Shown: in pieces, positions 24,490 through 33,679 of the stretch | How positions within the stretch are numbered: the stretch's first letter is position 1 | Layout of the letters: every line of letters begins with the position of its first letter | Assembly (NCBI GenBank): GCA_900317715.1 | Contig: ONHS01000010.1 | Coordinates: 1-48,253 of the forward strand | Direction: 5' to 3' | Length of the DNA stretch: 48,253 nt | From: an uncultured Bacteroidales bacterium | Lineage (GTDB): Bacteria; Bacteroidota; Bacteroidia; Bacteroidales; WCHB1-69 | Made by a program: the position numbers and the translations under genes | Notes under the pieces: model-generated | Told to the model about the DNA's origin: nothing | Databases searched by the model: none | What the model saw: the letters and a program-made list of their open reading frames with translations, nothing else

Positions 24490-27400
24490 TTAGAAACCAT
24501 TCAAGTCTGTAGGACGCATATTGCAGAAGAATTTCAAAGTACGCTCACCAATTCCAGGAGCATTGACGTGGATGATATACACGCCGCTGGCAATCGGAAT
24601 ATTAGCATGGTTCTTAAGATCCCATTGGACGAAGGAATCGTCAGCCGTACCGTGAGTGAGGGTTCTGATCAAAGTACCATTAACGGTGTAGATGGAAATC
24701 GTACACTTAGCAGGAATATTCACAATACGAACATAGTTTTCAAGAGCATTGTGCTCGTAGTTGGAGTATCCATAGTAAGGATTCGGAATGATGTTGATCT
24801 CCTGCAACAAATTCTCAATATCAGATACCTGCTCAACCTTTTCAGGAGCAATGTTCTTCGTCGTGAAGGAGTACATCGGGAAACCATTGTTTTGGCTAGC
24901 ATTAGGAGCACCGCTCGGGCTGTCATACCAACGAGAAGAGTATCTCATGTACGGACGAGAAACACGCAACTTAATCGTAGCATCTGAACTCAACCAACTA
25001 TCCTCAAGCAAGGTAGCAGGCATCGGGATGCTGGTCCACATCACGTTGTTGAAGAGTTGCATCTTTCTAGCCTTACGCGGAGTAGCGTTCATGTTCGTCT
25101 CACCGACAAATGTCTGGAATTTCTGCATAGCCCATTTACCTTCATCGTAAGGACCGCACTCATAATACGGATATTGCTTGCCGTCAGTACCGGTGAAATA
25201 ACCACCGTGGGTAGCACCACCTGCATTGATGGTATGATCGCCATCATTGTAGTTTCTCTTCGCATTTTGGTCACGGTAGAAAGTATTGACCATATTACCA
25301 GAGCTACTGAGAACGTAAACATAGTGACGGCCACCACTCAGAGGTTCACCATATTCCAAACCATATTCTTCTCTATAGCGGTTATAGTAATCCATACTCA
25401 TAGGAATATAATTACCATCGTCGTCAAGAATGTAATCGCCAGTTTGAGGATCGGTATAATAAGCATAAACATTCGTAGGATTGAAAATCATATCATTACC
25501 GTTATTCAACGTATCCTCAGAGTTCTCAGCAAACATAATGTTCAAACGCTCACCAGTCTCCACATTGATAGCATAGCCCGGGAACCAACCCATACCCGTG
25601 GTACCACTATTGTCAGGATTACCATCCTTGTCAACAGAAGGACAGGTCTTAGGTTCGTGACGAATATTCTGATAGGTCTGGCCATGGAACTCTTGATTAA
25701 CAATATAATTGTTGAAACGGCCAGCTGAACCAGATTCCAAGACAACTGCGCGTGTCCACTTGCTCTTATCAGGAGTCAAGACGATATCCACAGAATAGAG
25801 GTTCGTCATTGTCTGGTTATAAGAAGCTAAATTAGGAACGGCACCGAGAGAGGTGAAATCATAATAAGAAGGGCTAGGAGAACTTTCGCCAGAGACGACA
25901 TCTTCAATGAGGAACTTCGCCTTAGGACCACCGTCGTAAGGAGAGGACAACACGTATGGTGCCCAAGTACCGTCAACCATGCTTTCGAATTCCTGATCAG
26001 GATCCATAAAACCACGAGTATGCTCGCTGCTTTGTGAAGTAGGAAGGACGAACAGATTGAAGAAGTCTTCAGCACGCCATTTCATATAGTCACACTCTGA
26101 ACCTTCCTGTCCAGTGAAGCAATCCCATTTACTAGCAGCAGTCTGTTGACCGGAACGAATCCAGTTGTTTGGATTGTCACCCTCTGCATCCTGCACACCA
26201 CTCAGCCAAGGATCATTACCCGTATAGGAGATGTCTGAACCCAAAGCATCAGGTTGAGCATACCAAGAAAGGTTAATGTAATTGTAACCACCATTCTCTT
26301 TAATATATTCATCCAAATTGCTTTGGTGAATTCTGAAATTAGCATTCTTAATAGAAATAGAGATACCTAAATCCAAGAACAATTGCTCATTTGTCATGCT
26401 AATCGGCATAGCTGCGGTAGTGACACGAGCCGCAGAACCATCACGGTTAACAATACCGTTTTCGATAAGTTCTTCATCGCTCACCTCGTCAGAGATAATC
26501 AACTGCCACATAGTGCTGTCGTTGACATCATCACTGATATTGTTTTCGAGGAATTTAATGGTATAGTCCCAAGGTTTCACCTTTAACGGGTCAATCACCT
26601 GGACATCCAGAGGACCATAGTTGTTCTTATATTGGATATTGTTGTAAACGTTATTGGCGAGAACGAGATCGCGGGATTCGTCTGTCATATCCAAGAAGAG
26701 TCCACCATTACCTTGACCCTCGATACGGGTAATCATAGGCACATCGCCATATTTAGAATTCAGAAGCGTTTCAACCGGTTTGTGAGGAATACCCACTGTC
26801 ACCTTAATGTTTCTACGACCAGCCAAATAAGCGGCACGTTGACCGTCAAGGTTTTCAGCTTCCAAGCTGAAGTGCTTATATTCATTGTAACCGTATGCCA
26901 ACACTAAGAAATAGTACTCTTTGTGATTGACAAGCAACTTATTCGTACCAGTAGCGAACTTATCTTCAGTAATTCTGAAGGAGTGTTTAACACCAATATC
27001 AGCACCTTTCACCATTTCGGTAGCCACTGAAGTACCAAGAGCATCGTTATAAACCCAGTTAATCACCTGGCCAACACCATTTTCAACGTCGCATTGAGCC
27101 ACGAGAAGGGCTTTATTTGCATCATTCAAATCAGTAACACTGACAGAGGCATTTGCCAATTGGTAAATCTGATAACCTTCGAATTTATAAGAACGTTGTT
27201 CAGGAGTGAGAGTGTCGATTTCAGTGATCGTTTCAACTCTCGTGCTAACGATTACAGTATCATTGCCTTCCGGAGTGAGGGCAGGAATAGAATCCACATA
27301 TTCAACCAACTTTGAAGTTTCAAGAGTTCTAGGAATTTGAGGATCAAGTTCCATATAGGTTTCGTGATAGTTGTTCTTTTGAGGATCATTATTGGAGATG

Positions 27401-29235
27401 TAAAGAATCAACTCGTTCTCAAGTTCACGAATCGTGACATCGGGAGCGTCAGGACCATCCAGAGTCTTAAAGCAGTTTTCGAACAGAGACTGGCACTTGT
27501 CGTCAGCACGTTTCAACAATTCAACAGATGCCAAAGCACCACCTTGTGAAGCACGTGCCCATGGAATACCAACCGTAATGTAGTTCACAGAACCCGGTTT
27601 CAAGGTGAAAGGACCTGCAGATTGCATGAAACGACGGTCGTAAGGAGCATTACCCACATTTGCCTCGGTCCAACCTTCAGGATTGCCATGACCAAAATAA
27701 GAATGGTTAACCGGAACACCTTGAGTACCCCAGTTACAAACATCGGTCAAGCCAGGGAACATGAAGTCACAATCGGGACCATCGGCACCGTTCGAGCTGT
27801 GAGCATTAGCACCGTATTTCATTTTGGAGTTATCTTTCCAAATACCTTGCAACATATTGTAGTACTCGTAAGCCACACTCGGGTCACCCGTCACACTACT
27901 GTTGTTATTGTGATAGACGAAACGTCTCATACCAAAACGCTCATTATCCACAATGCTATCGCCGAAGTTCACACCATTGATAGCCATTTGGTCTAATTCA
28001 AAAGCGCTATTGAGGAATTTATCGCAATAACCGGTAAATTGAGCACTGTCGGAATAGAATTTCGGGTTGTCACGACCATCAGGATCCATATAAGGTCCTT
28101 GGAAGAAGTCAACACCTACCGCAGGCGGTTGATCACCGTAAGCCCAGCTTTGACCGGAACCATCAACGTTAGAACCGTTGTAACAGTAACCCAAACCACG
28201 GGCAACATCACAACCTACGTAGTCGTCATTTGCATAACCCAAGTCAGGGTCAACCCACTGAGAGAAGAAGGTGTTCGTCAAAGTATAAGTAGAACGGTTG
28301 ATAATCTCGTAAGAGTAGAACGTCATGTTGTTGAGTTCGTCGTTGGTAGCGAAACCGAAAGCCTGACCACGAATTTCAAGACCGATAGGTTGACCTTGAG
28401 ACTCTGTGTGAGCGCCAGCATTATCGTTGAAAATCCAGAAAAGGGTCTCATCGCCTTTAAGGACGTGGTCAGCGTAAATCATACCATTAGAATTGTGCCA
28501 ATCGGGTTCAGCACCAGGATTGTTCAGGCTTTCCAACCACAGGTCCTCAGGAGTTCTCGGAAGAGCGTGCGCAGCGGCGCGAGCGATGTTATCTTCCGTC
28601 CAAGGACAAAGGTCGTTGTTAATATCGTAGTAAGGATAGTCACCATTTTCAGGATCGTACTCACCATTACCGTTGACATCCTTGAAGGGAGCAAGGTAGT
28701 AAGAATAACCCTCGTCGCCATGTGCAGGCCAGTTAGCGATGCTTGAAGGCATCACGTAACCGGAGGTGTTGTAGCTGGAAATGTGCTCATCCACTTCTGC
28801 ACGAGTGATTTTGAAGTGCTTATCGAATTTGATACACATAGATTGGGTTGTACTGGCTCCCGTGATTTTCAAGGGACCCGTCCAGTAGTCGTCACCGACT
28901 TGTCTGAAACGCACAGCAGCGAGTTTCAACTGGCCGTTAGCATCACGACCACCGATCCACAATGCAGCGCAGAACATGGAAGTTTTACCTGAACCTTTCG
29001 GCACTTCATATTCGGCAACCTCCTTGAACCACATTGTACCACCTGTTTCGATATAGGCGCGTACATTGTTCACCGTCAGCTCATTGGAACTACTTGCAGG
29101 AAGACAGGTAGCAGATTCCGCTTTCGGTGAGGAAGAACTTCTAACCACTCCTTTAACTTTTTCGGCGCGCAATGAACCAGTCATCACGAACACCGTCAGA
29201 AGTGTCAAGCAGAGAATTTGTTTAATATTTTTCAT
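24490..29235 (-). CDS. Very large surface protein with sorting-type C-terminus, partner of a TonB receptor and a PorV-like barrel
   Basis: The 1581-residue protein starts with a signal peptide (1-24, ending SLRA). The N-terminal region has a block often seen in large Bacteroidota surface proteins (residues 54-120: NNVRAYIETGGTMWF, PKGSGKTSMFCAALWIGG, FRQVGDDYWTGPL). An acidic calcium-site-like run (about 185-208, DVNGNGEYDPENGDYPYYD) follows. The long middle is rich in aromatic and Asn/Asp residues, with no enzyme motif I can name. The end (about 1480-1581) is a FlgD-like/T9SS sorting-type domain with IIPNPYYGYSNYE, ISIYTVNGTLIRTL and IASGVYIIHV, but it carries an atypical tail FFCNMRPTDLNGF. 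It lies 24 bases behind the receptor gene. Surface display through T9SS and cooperation with the receptor are inferred. Confidence 0.85.
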   Translation of the reverse strand: MKNIKQILCLTLLTVFVMTGSLRAEKVKGVVRSSSSPKAESATCLPASSSNELTVNNVRAYIETGGTMWFKEVAEYEVPKGSGKTSMFCAALWIGGRDANGQLKLAAVRFRQVGDDYWTGPLKITGASTTQSMCIKFDKHFKITRAEVDEHISSYNTSGYVMPSSIANWPAHGDEGYSYYLAPFKDVNGNGEYDPENGDYPYYDINNDLCPWTEDNIARAAAHALPRTPEDLWLESLNNPGAEPDWHNSNGMIYADHVLKGDETLFWIFNDNAGAHTESQGQPIGLEIRGQAFGFATNDELNNMTFYSYEIINRSTYTLTNTFFSQWVDPDLGYANDDYVGCDVARGLGYCYNGSNVDGSGQSWAYGDQPPAVGVDFFQGPYMDPDGRDNPKFYSDSAQFTGYCDKFLNSAFELDQMAINGVNFGDSIVDNERFGMRRFVYHNNNSSVTGDPSVAYEYYNMLQGIWKDNSKMKYGANAHSSNGADGPDCDFMFPGLTDVCNWGTQGVPVNHSYFGHGNPEGWTEANVGNAPYDRRFMQSAGPFTLKPGSVNYITVGIPWARASQGGALASVELLKRADDKCQSLFENCFKTLDGPDAPDVTIRELENELILYISNNDPQKNNYHETYMELDPQIPRTLETSKLVEYVDSIPALTPEGNDTVIVSTRVETITEIDTLTPEQRSYKFEGYQIYQLANASVSVTDLNDANKALLVAQCDVENGVGQVINWVYNDALGTSVATEMVKGADIGVKHSFRITEDKFATGTNKLLVNHKEYYFLVLAYGYNEYKHFSLEAENLDGQRAAYLAGRRNIKVTVGIPHKPVETLLNSKYGDVPMITRIEGQGNGGLFLDMTDESRDLVLANNVYNNIQYKNNYGPLDVQVIDPLKVKPWDYTIKFLENNISDDVNDSTMWQLIISDEVSDEELIENGIVNRDGSAARVTTAAMPISMTNEQLFLDLGISISIKNANFRIHQSNLDEYIKENGGYNYINLSWYAQPDALGSDISYTGNDPWLSGVQDAEGDNPNNWIRSGQQTAASKWDCFTGQEGSECDYMKWRAEDFFNLFVLPTSQSSEHTRGFMDPDQEFESMVDGTWAPYVLSSPYDGGPKAKFLIEDVVSGESSPSPSYYDFTSLGAVPNLASYNQTMTNLYSVDIVLTPDKSKWTRAVVLESGSAGRFNNYIVNQEFHGQTYQNIRHEPKTCPSVDKDGNPDNSGTTGMGWFPGYAINVETGERLNIMFAENSEDTLNNGNDMIFNPTNVYAYYTDPQTGDYILDDDGNYIPMSMDYYNRYREEYGLEYGEPLSGGRHYVYVLSSSGNMVNTFYRDQNAKRNYNDGDHTINAGGATHGGYFTGTDGKQYPYYECGPYDEGKWAMQKFQTFVGETNMNATPRKARKMQLFNNVMWTSIPMPATLLEDSWLSSDATIKLRVSRPYMRYSSRWYDSPSGAPNASQNNGFPMYSFTTKNIAPEKVEQVSDIENLLQEINIIPNPYYGYSNYEHNALENYVRIVNIPAKCTISIYTVNGTLIRTLTHGTADDSFVQWDLKNHANIPIASGVYIIHVNAPGIGERTLKFFCNMRPTDLNGF

Positions 29236-29259
29236 ATACCTATTATTTTTTTCTATTGA

Positions 29260-32200
29260 TTAAAAGCCGAATTGAATACCTAAACTTGCACGGAACGGAC
29301 GGCTGTAGTTATACGGGTTCTGAACTCTCATCGTGTAGTACCAAACGTATGAAGGCACATAGATTTGAGAGTTGATTTGCTGTTGATAAGCAGCAGCTGA
29401 CAGATAACCATCGTCGTCAGGGTTGCCAGTATAGTCATACACAGAAATAATGTTCTTGAAGTTGAAGAGGTTCTGGATATCAAGATAGACATTGATATAA
29501 CCAATCTTAGCAGCTTTTGCCTTACCGTTTTCATCCGTTTTGTTCTTGTTGAAGTTGAACATGAAGGTCTTGTCGATACGGAGGTCGCATTGATATTGCC
29601 AAGGAAGGTTAGAACCGTTGATAGAACCGGCCAAAGTAGCATTCGTACCAGCTACGATATTGGAGTAAGGAGTGCTGGAACGAGTGTAAGGAGTACCAGA
29701 TGCAGCAGAGAACAATAATGCGAAACCTGTGTTAGCCAACCATTCGATGGTCTTCACAGTCTCTTTACCGTCCACGATGACAACCTTCTCAGTCTTCGGA
29801 CCATCATAGTTCAGACCATTCTCGAAACGATAGTCGAAGTTGATACCGATTCTGTGACGTTGGTCGAAGGAGAGGTTCGTCAAAGTTCTCAAGTTAGGTT
29901 GACCAGCGGCCAAGATAGAGAGCTGAGAAGTCGTGCTGGAACCAGTACCTTTTGCAAATTGCAAGGTGTAGTTAGCAGACAAGGTGATGTTCTTGGTTCT
30001 GTTCATTCTGTAAGAGAAGGTGAAACCTTGAACAGTACCGAAGTCGATGTTCTGATAAGAATAATAAGTGTTCGGATATGCACCAGAGAAACGGTAAGCT
30101 TGGATTTGGTTACGTTTCTCAGAATAGTAAGCACAAATACTGATAGCGGATTTAGCACCGATTTTCTGACGGAAACCGATTTCATAGTCAATACTCTGTT
30201 GCGGTTTCATGTTCGGGTTGTTGATAATGTCGTTAGCAGAATTACGTTTAGAGATGAACAAGTAGTCAACCGGAGAAATCTGCAAGTTGGTAGGACGAGA
30301 AGTGATGATGTTATAGTGAGCATAGAACAAAGAGTTGTCGTTCACAGGGAAAGAGAAGGAAATACGAGGCATCACAGACCATTGTGCTTTATAATCGGTG
30401 AAAGCGCCAGACTCCACTTTCGTGATAGAATTGATTTGGTCAATTTCATTTTTAAGAATAGGACCATTCACGTTCAAAGAAAGAGCGGTCTCAGGGTCAG
30501 AAACCTCATTACCGGATGCATCATACCAAGTGTCACCCAAACGGTAACCTACGATGGATTGAGAAGAGAGCTCGCCGCCAGCAATGTCAGCCTCGCTCAT
30601 GTAAACGTCATTACCAGAATAATAGACCACCCAGTCGTTGGTAGCGTTACCCACAAAGCTGAGGTTGTCGTTGATTTGTTTCAAGTCACCCACGGTGTAA
30701 GCTTCACGGAACAAATACGGGTCTTTCAAGACGGATTGGTTAGCGTCGAAGCGGTCAACACGCAAACCGACGTTGAACAACAAGGTGTTGATGGCGAACT
30801 TATCCTGAAGGTAGAATGCCATGTAGATAGGTTCGTAAGCACCGATGCTGTAGGTCTTCTGACCATTCTCCACATTGTTGAAGAAGTCGTCGATAGTGGT
30901 TTTCTTGTTGTTTTTCTTACCTGTATAGTCATAACCATAGTAGCTTACCAGCGGGTTAGAACCAGAAGAGGTACCTAACAAGAGTTCCTCAGCAGAGAAC
31001 ATGCTGATGTCGAAAGTATTAGGAGCCAAGTTGTCGATATCAATCCAATCGTCACCATCAGGATTGAGACCAAGGTGCTCACGCAAGTTTCTGTCGAACA
31101 CGGTCTGGTCGTCAAGGCTGACCAAGCGAGGATAATCCACATAGAAAGATTCGCCATCATCACGGATAATGTAGTTATCTTTATCCAACTCCGTAATATG
31201 AGAGTTCGTTTCGTTACGCATCAAGGTCCAGAAAGAATAAGGAGCCACGCCATAACCACGATAGGTCAACTTCTCAAAATCATAACCGAATTTCAATTCG
31301 TGGTTTTGCAAGTTCATGGAGATGCTGGCCTTCAAACCGATCTGATCCATGGAAGATTTGCTATAGCTGCCCAGCACAGTACCAGGAGCATAGTACATAG
31401 AATAAATCAAATCCGGAGAGTCACCATTTCTCAAAGCACCAAATTGTTGATAAATGTTAAGGTCATAAGGAATAGTAGTACCATAATAATCATTGATGAC
31501 TTCTGACGGGAAGTTTTGAAGGAAATTCAAGGTATAGTTGGTCAAATCCGGGTTCACGTTATAATCAGGATTCACACGGAAGGTCACCATGGAGTCATAC
31601 CAACCTTGGAACTCGTTAACGTCGTAGATGGTGATAGGACCAAGGACTGAGTCATTGATAGTAAGTTCATCTTTGTGTTCGTAACTGGTTGCCTTTTGGG
31701 TAGTGAATTGGCCGATGTAGCCATATTCAAACAGACGATCCTTATGAGTAGGAGCGTAAGACAAACCATTAGAATGAATGTAGGATGCGTTAATGTCATA
31801 CGATAAGTTCTTCAAAACGGCAGAACCGGTGGTGTCCGTCACGACGCGGTGCGTGAAACGAGCATTGACACGGGCGTTCGAAGAAGAGGAGATCGGGTTT
31901 TGACCTCCATCGAACAGAGCGTAAGTAGAACCCCAAGACTTGCCTATGCCATATTCATAAGAACCGCTCAGGGAGAGTTTCATATTATGGTGTTGACCCA
32001 AAATGAAGTCAAATTTCAGCTGACCGAGGTAATCCCAAGAACCAGCATTTTTTCTAACGCGCTCTTTGTGGAAAGACTCGCTGGTCAGATAAGCAGCCTC
32101 TTGATAAGAAACACCGAAATCGGTATTACTATAACGAAGAGGGTTAGCAGTGATAGCTTCACGAACATCATCGTTAGCCACCCATGTACCGCCACGTGCC

Positions 32201-33045
32201 GGGGCACCGTCGTGGGTGTAGGAAACCTCACCGCTGAAGAGGAAACCGATACGGGTAGGATCGTTACGGGTCTTGCCTTTCAACAGGGGACCGGTAACAG
32301 TGGCAGCAGCCAAGAAGTTGTTGTAACCATCAATGGAACCGCGCAACTCGAGAGACCCGTGGAATTCCTTCGGCGCTTGTTTGGTGGTGATGACCGTGAA
32401 GGAGGTACCGTCACCATATTCGGCAGGCACACCACCTTGGATCAACTGCACCTCTTCGATGGATGACATGGCGACACCGCTACCGCCGCGGACACGCATA
32501 CCATCGACGATGGTTTGCTGACCGTCGGAACGGTTACCACGGACACTGGTCATGGCACCATCGACGGAGGTGACACCCTCCAAGTTCGCCAACGCGCTCG
32601 TCACAGAACGACCAGGCGTGGTACGAACGTTATCACCGGAGAGGCGGTTGGCAGATGTCGTGTTATCTTGTGAGAACACAGGCGGTTCCCACACGATCAC
32701 AACCTCTTCCACATCCGTTGTGAGGTCAATCACAAAATTCTCGAACACGACTTGGCCGTTGGGAACGTTGACATTGGACTTCGTCATTGTCTTGTTCACC
32801 ATCATTGCGTCAGCCACCAAATCGTACGTTCCGGCTTCAACGTTGAACATTTGGTAATCACCATTCGCATCGGCAGTTGCCATGTTTACAACACGCTCTC
32901 CAACCTTCAAAAGCACCCTGGTGTAAGCCAATGGTGAATTCTCTTGGTCGGTCACTTTACCTTTGATCTGGCTCTGTGAGAATGCCGTACTTGCAAAGAG
33001 GATGATTACTCCTAAACATGCGAGTAATTTTTTAATCATAGCCAT
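29260..33045 (-). CDS. TonB-dependent receptor with N-terminal carboxypeptidase-like regulatory domain
   Basis: The 1261-residue outer-membrane receptor has a signal peptide (about 1-23, ending TAFS). A carboxypeptidase-regulatory-like Ig domain follows (about 25-110, IKGKVTDQENSPLAYTRVLL and YQMFNVEAGTYDLVADAM). The plug has VTSVDGAMTSVRGNRSDGQQ, TIVDGMRVRGG and VQLIQGGVPAEYGDG. A long 22-strand-type barrel ends in RASLGIQFGF. It should import a large or scarce nutrient using TonB energy. There is no SusD gene and no sigma/anti-sigma pair nearby. Instead the next two genes encode a sorting-domain surface protein and a PorV-like barrel. ATG codons at 33045 and 33039 are both possible starts. 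The promoter box is about 50 bases upstream. Confidence 0.92.
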   Translation of the reverse strand: MAMIKKLLACLGVIILFASTAFSQSQIKGKVTDQENSPLAYTRVLLKVGERVVNMATADANGDYQMFNVEAGTYDLVADAMMVNKTMTKSNVNVPNGQVVFENFVIDLTTDVEEVVIVWEPPVFSQDNTTSANRLSGDNVRTTPGRSVTSALANLEGVTSVDGAMTSVRGNRSDGQQTIVDGMRVRGGSGVAMSSIEEVQLIQGGVPAEYGDGTSFTVITTKQAPKEFHGSLELRGSIDGYNNFLAAATVTGPLLKGKTRNDPTRIGFLFSGEVSYTHDGAPARGGTWVANDDVREAITANPLRYSNTDFGVSYQEAAYLTSESFHKERVRKNAGSWDYLGQLKFDFILGQHHNMKLSLSGSYEYGIGKSWGSTYALFDGGQNPISSSSNARVNARFTHRVVTDTTGSAVLKNLSYDINASYIHSNGLSYAPTHKDRLFEYGYIGQFTTQKATSYEHKDELTINDSVLGPITIYDVNEFQGWYDSMVTFRVNPDYNVNPDLTNYTLNFLQNFPSEVINDYYGTTIPYDLNIYQQFGALRNGDSPDLIYSMYYAPGTVLGSYSKSSMDQIGLKASISMNLQNHELKFGYDFEKLTYRGYGVAPYSFWTLMRNETNSHITELDKDNYIIRDDGESFYVDYPRLVSLDDQTVFDRNLREHLGLNPDGDDWIDIDNLAPNTFDISMFSAEELLLGTSSGSNPLVSYYGYDYTGKKNNKKTTIDDFFNNVENGQKTYSIGAYEPIYMAFYLQDKFAINTLLFNVGLRVDRFDANQSVLKDPYLFREAYTVGDLKQINDNLSFVGNATNDWVVYYSGNDVYMSEADIAGGELSSQSIVGYRLGDTWYDASGNEVSDPETALSLNVNGPILKNEIDQINSITKVESGAFTDYKAQWSVMPRISFSFPVNDNSLFYAHYNIITSRPTNLQISPVDYLFISKRNSANDIINNPNMKPQQSIDYEIGFRQKIGAKSAISICAYYSEKRNQIQAYRFSGAYPNTYYSYQNIDFGTVQGFTFSYRMNRTKNITLSANYTLQFAKGTGSSTTSQLSILAAGQPNLRTLTNLSFDQRHRIGINFDYRFENGLNYDGPKTEKVVIVDGKETVKTIEWLANTGFALLFSAASGTPYTRSSTPYSNIVAGTNATLAGSINGSNLPWQYQCDLRIDKTFMFNFNKNKTDENGKAKAAKIGYINVYLDIQNLFNFKNIISVYDYTGNPDDDGYLSAAAYQQQINSQIYVPSYVWYYTMRVQNPYNYSRPFRASLGIQFGF

Positions 33046-33092
33046 TAATTTATATTAAACATAAAACTTTTTTCCACTCTATAATAAGCTTG

Positions 33093-33100
33093 CAAAAATA
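33093..33100 (-). promoter_or_regulatory. -7 promoter box of the receptor operon
   Basis: The minus strand reads TATTTTTG, matching TAnnTTTG, giving a leader of about 40 bases before the receptor start. The flanks are very AT-rich. Confidence 0.55.
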
Positions 33101-33204
33101 TAAAATTTTTCAATACGTTCTAGGAATAATTCTGCTTTTGTGTAAAAAAAATCAACAACACGTAATATATTATACATCAATATAATATATACTATAAATA
33201 TAAT

Positions 33205-33234
33205 TGTAGAGACGTGATGAATCGCGTCTCTACA
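33205..33234. repeat. Palindromic intergenic repeat, second family
   Basis: TGTAGAGACG (33205-33214) and CGTCTCTACA (33225-33234), with GAT/ATC inside, form a nearly perfect stem around two bases. It lies just past the end of the TPR/barrel/Rieske-like operon and may terminate it. The architecture matches the GTAGGGGCGAAT element but the sequence differs. Confidence 0.65.
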
Positions 33235-33257
33235 GAAAAATCTATGAAAAAAAGGGG

Positions 33258-33677
33258 CTAGTTATACACGCGCAAGCGCACTCCGTCGTATCGGGTGTAG
33301 TACGATCGCAACGGCCATTTGGCCGGACCCGATATCACGTTTCCATCCAAAATATTATACGTGGAACCGCACAACGAATCAATCAGCATGATACCGTTCG
33401 GGTGCACCCAAACCCATGAATCGCCTTCCTCCCAATCGTAGGAACAGGAACGATCGTACGCGTAAAACGTCCATTCGTCCAAACGATATACCACAACACC
33501 TCCAATACCACCAGTAAAATACTCATATCCACCGTAAGTATTTAATCGATAATACATTACGTCATTGGGGTAGATGGTGAAATCCACCTTTTTGTAGGGT
33601 ATGGTAGGATGATAGGTGTTCTTGCAAGAGGTGAACAGCACCAATAGAGAAACCACTAACAATGCGATTTTCCGCAT
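33258..33677 (-). CDS. Small lipoprotein with a degenerate Rieske-like fold
   Basis: The 139-residue lipoprotein has lipobox FTSC (Cys18). Its second half follows the spacing of a Rieske [2Fe-2S] domain: a first ligand loop (YDRSCSY, 75-80), a second loop (DSLCGSTYNILDGNVISGPA, 100-119), then WPLRSY and a dg-x-L-x-V end strand. The ligand pattern is broken. Cys78 is kept, but the expected His at 80 is Tyr, the second Cys is Asp100 and its His is Cys103. A cluster is therefore unlikely; Cys78 and Cys103 could instead form a disulfide. It lies two bases behind the barrel gene, so it is in that operon. The fold assignment is by eye and is the least sure part. Confidence 0.7.
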   Translation of the reverse strand: MRKIALLVVSLLVLFTSCKNTYHPTIPYKKVDFTIYPNDVMYYRLNTYGGYEYFTGGIGGVVVYRLDEWTFYAYDRSCSYDWEEGDSWVWVHPNGIMLIDSLCGSTYNILDGNVISGPAKWPLRSYYTRYDGVRLRVYN

Positions 33678-33679
33678 AA

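Noticed and set aside
29854..30978. Long open frame (374 codons) on the plus strand opposite the TonB receptor gene
   Set aside because: It lies wholly inside the receptor barrel region, and its composition reflects the antisense of that gene.
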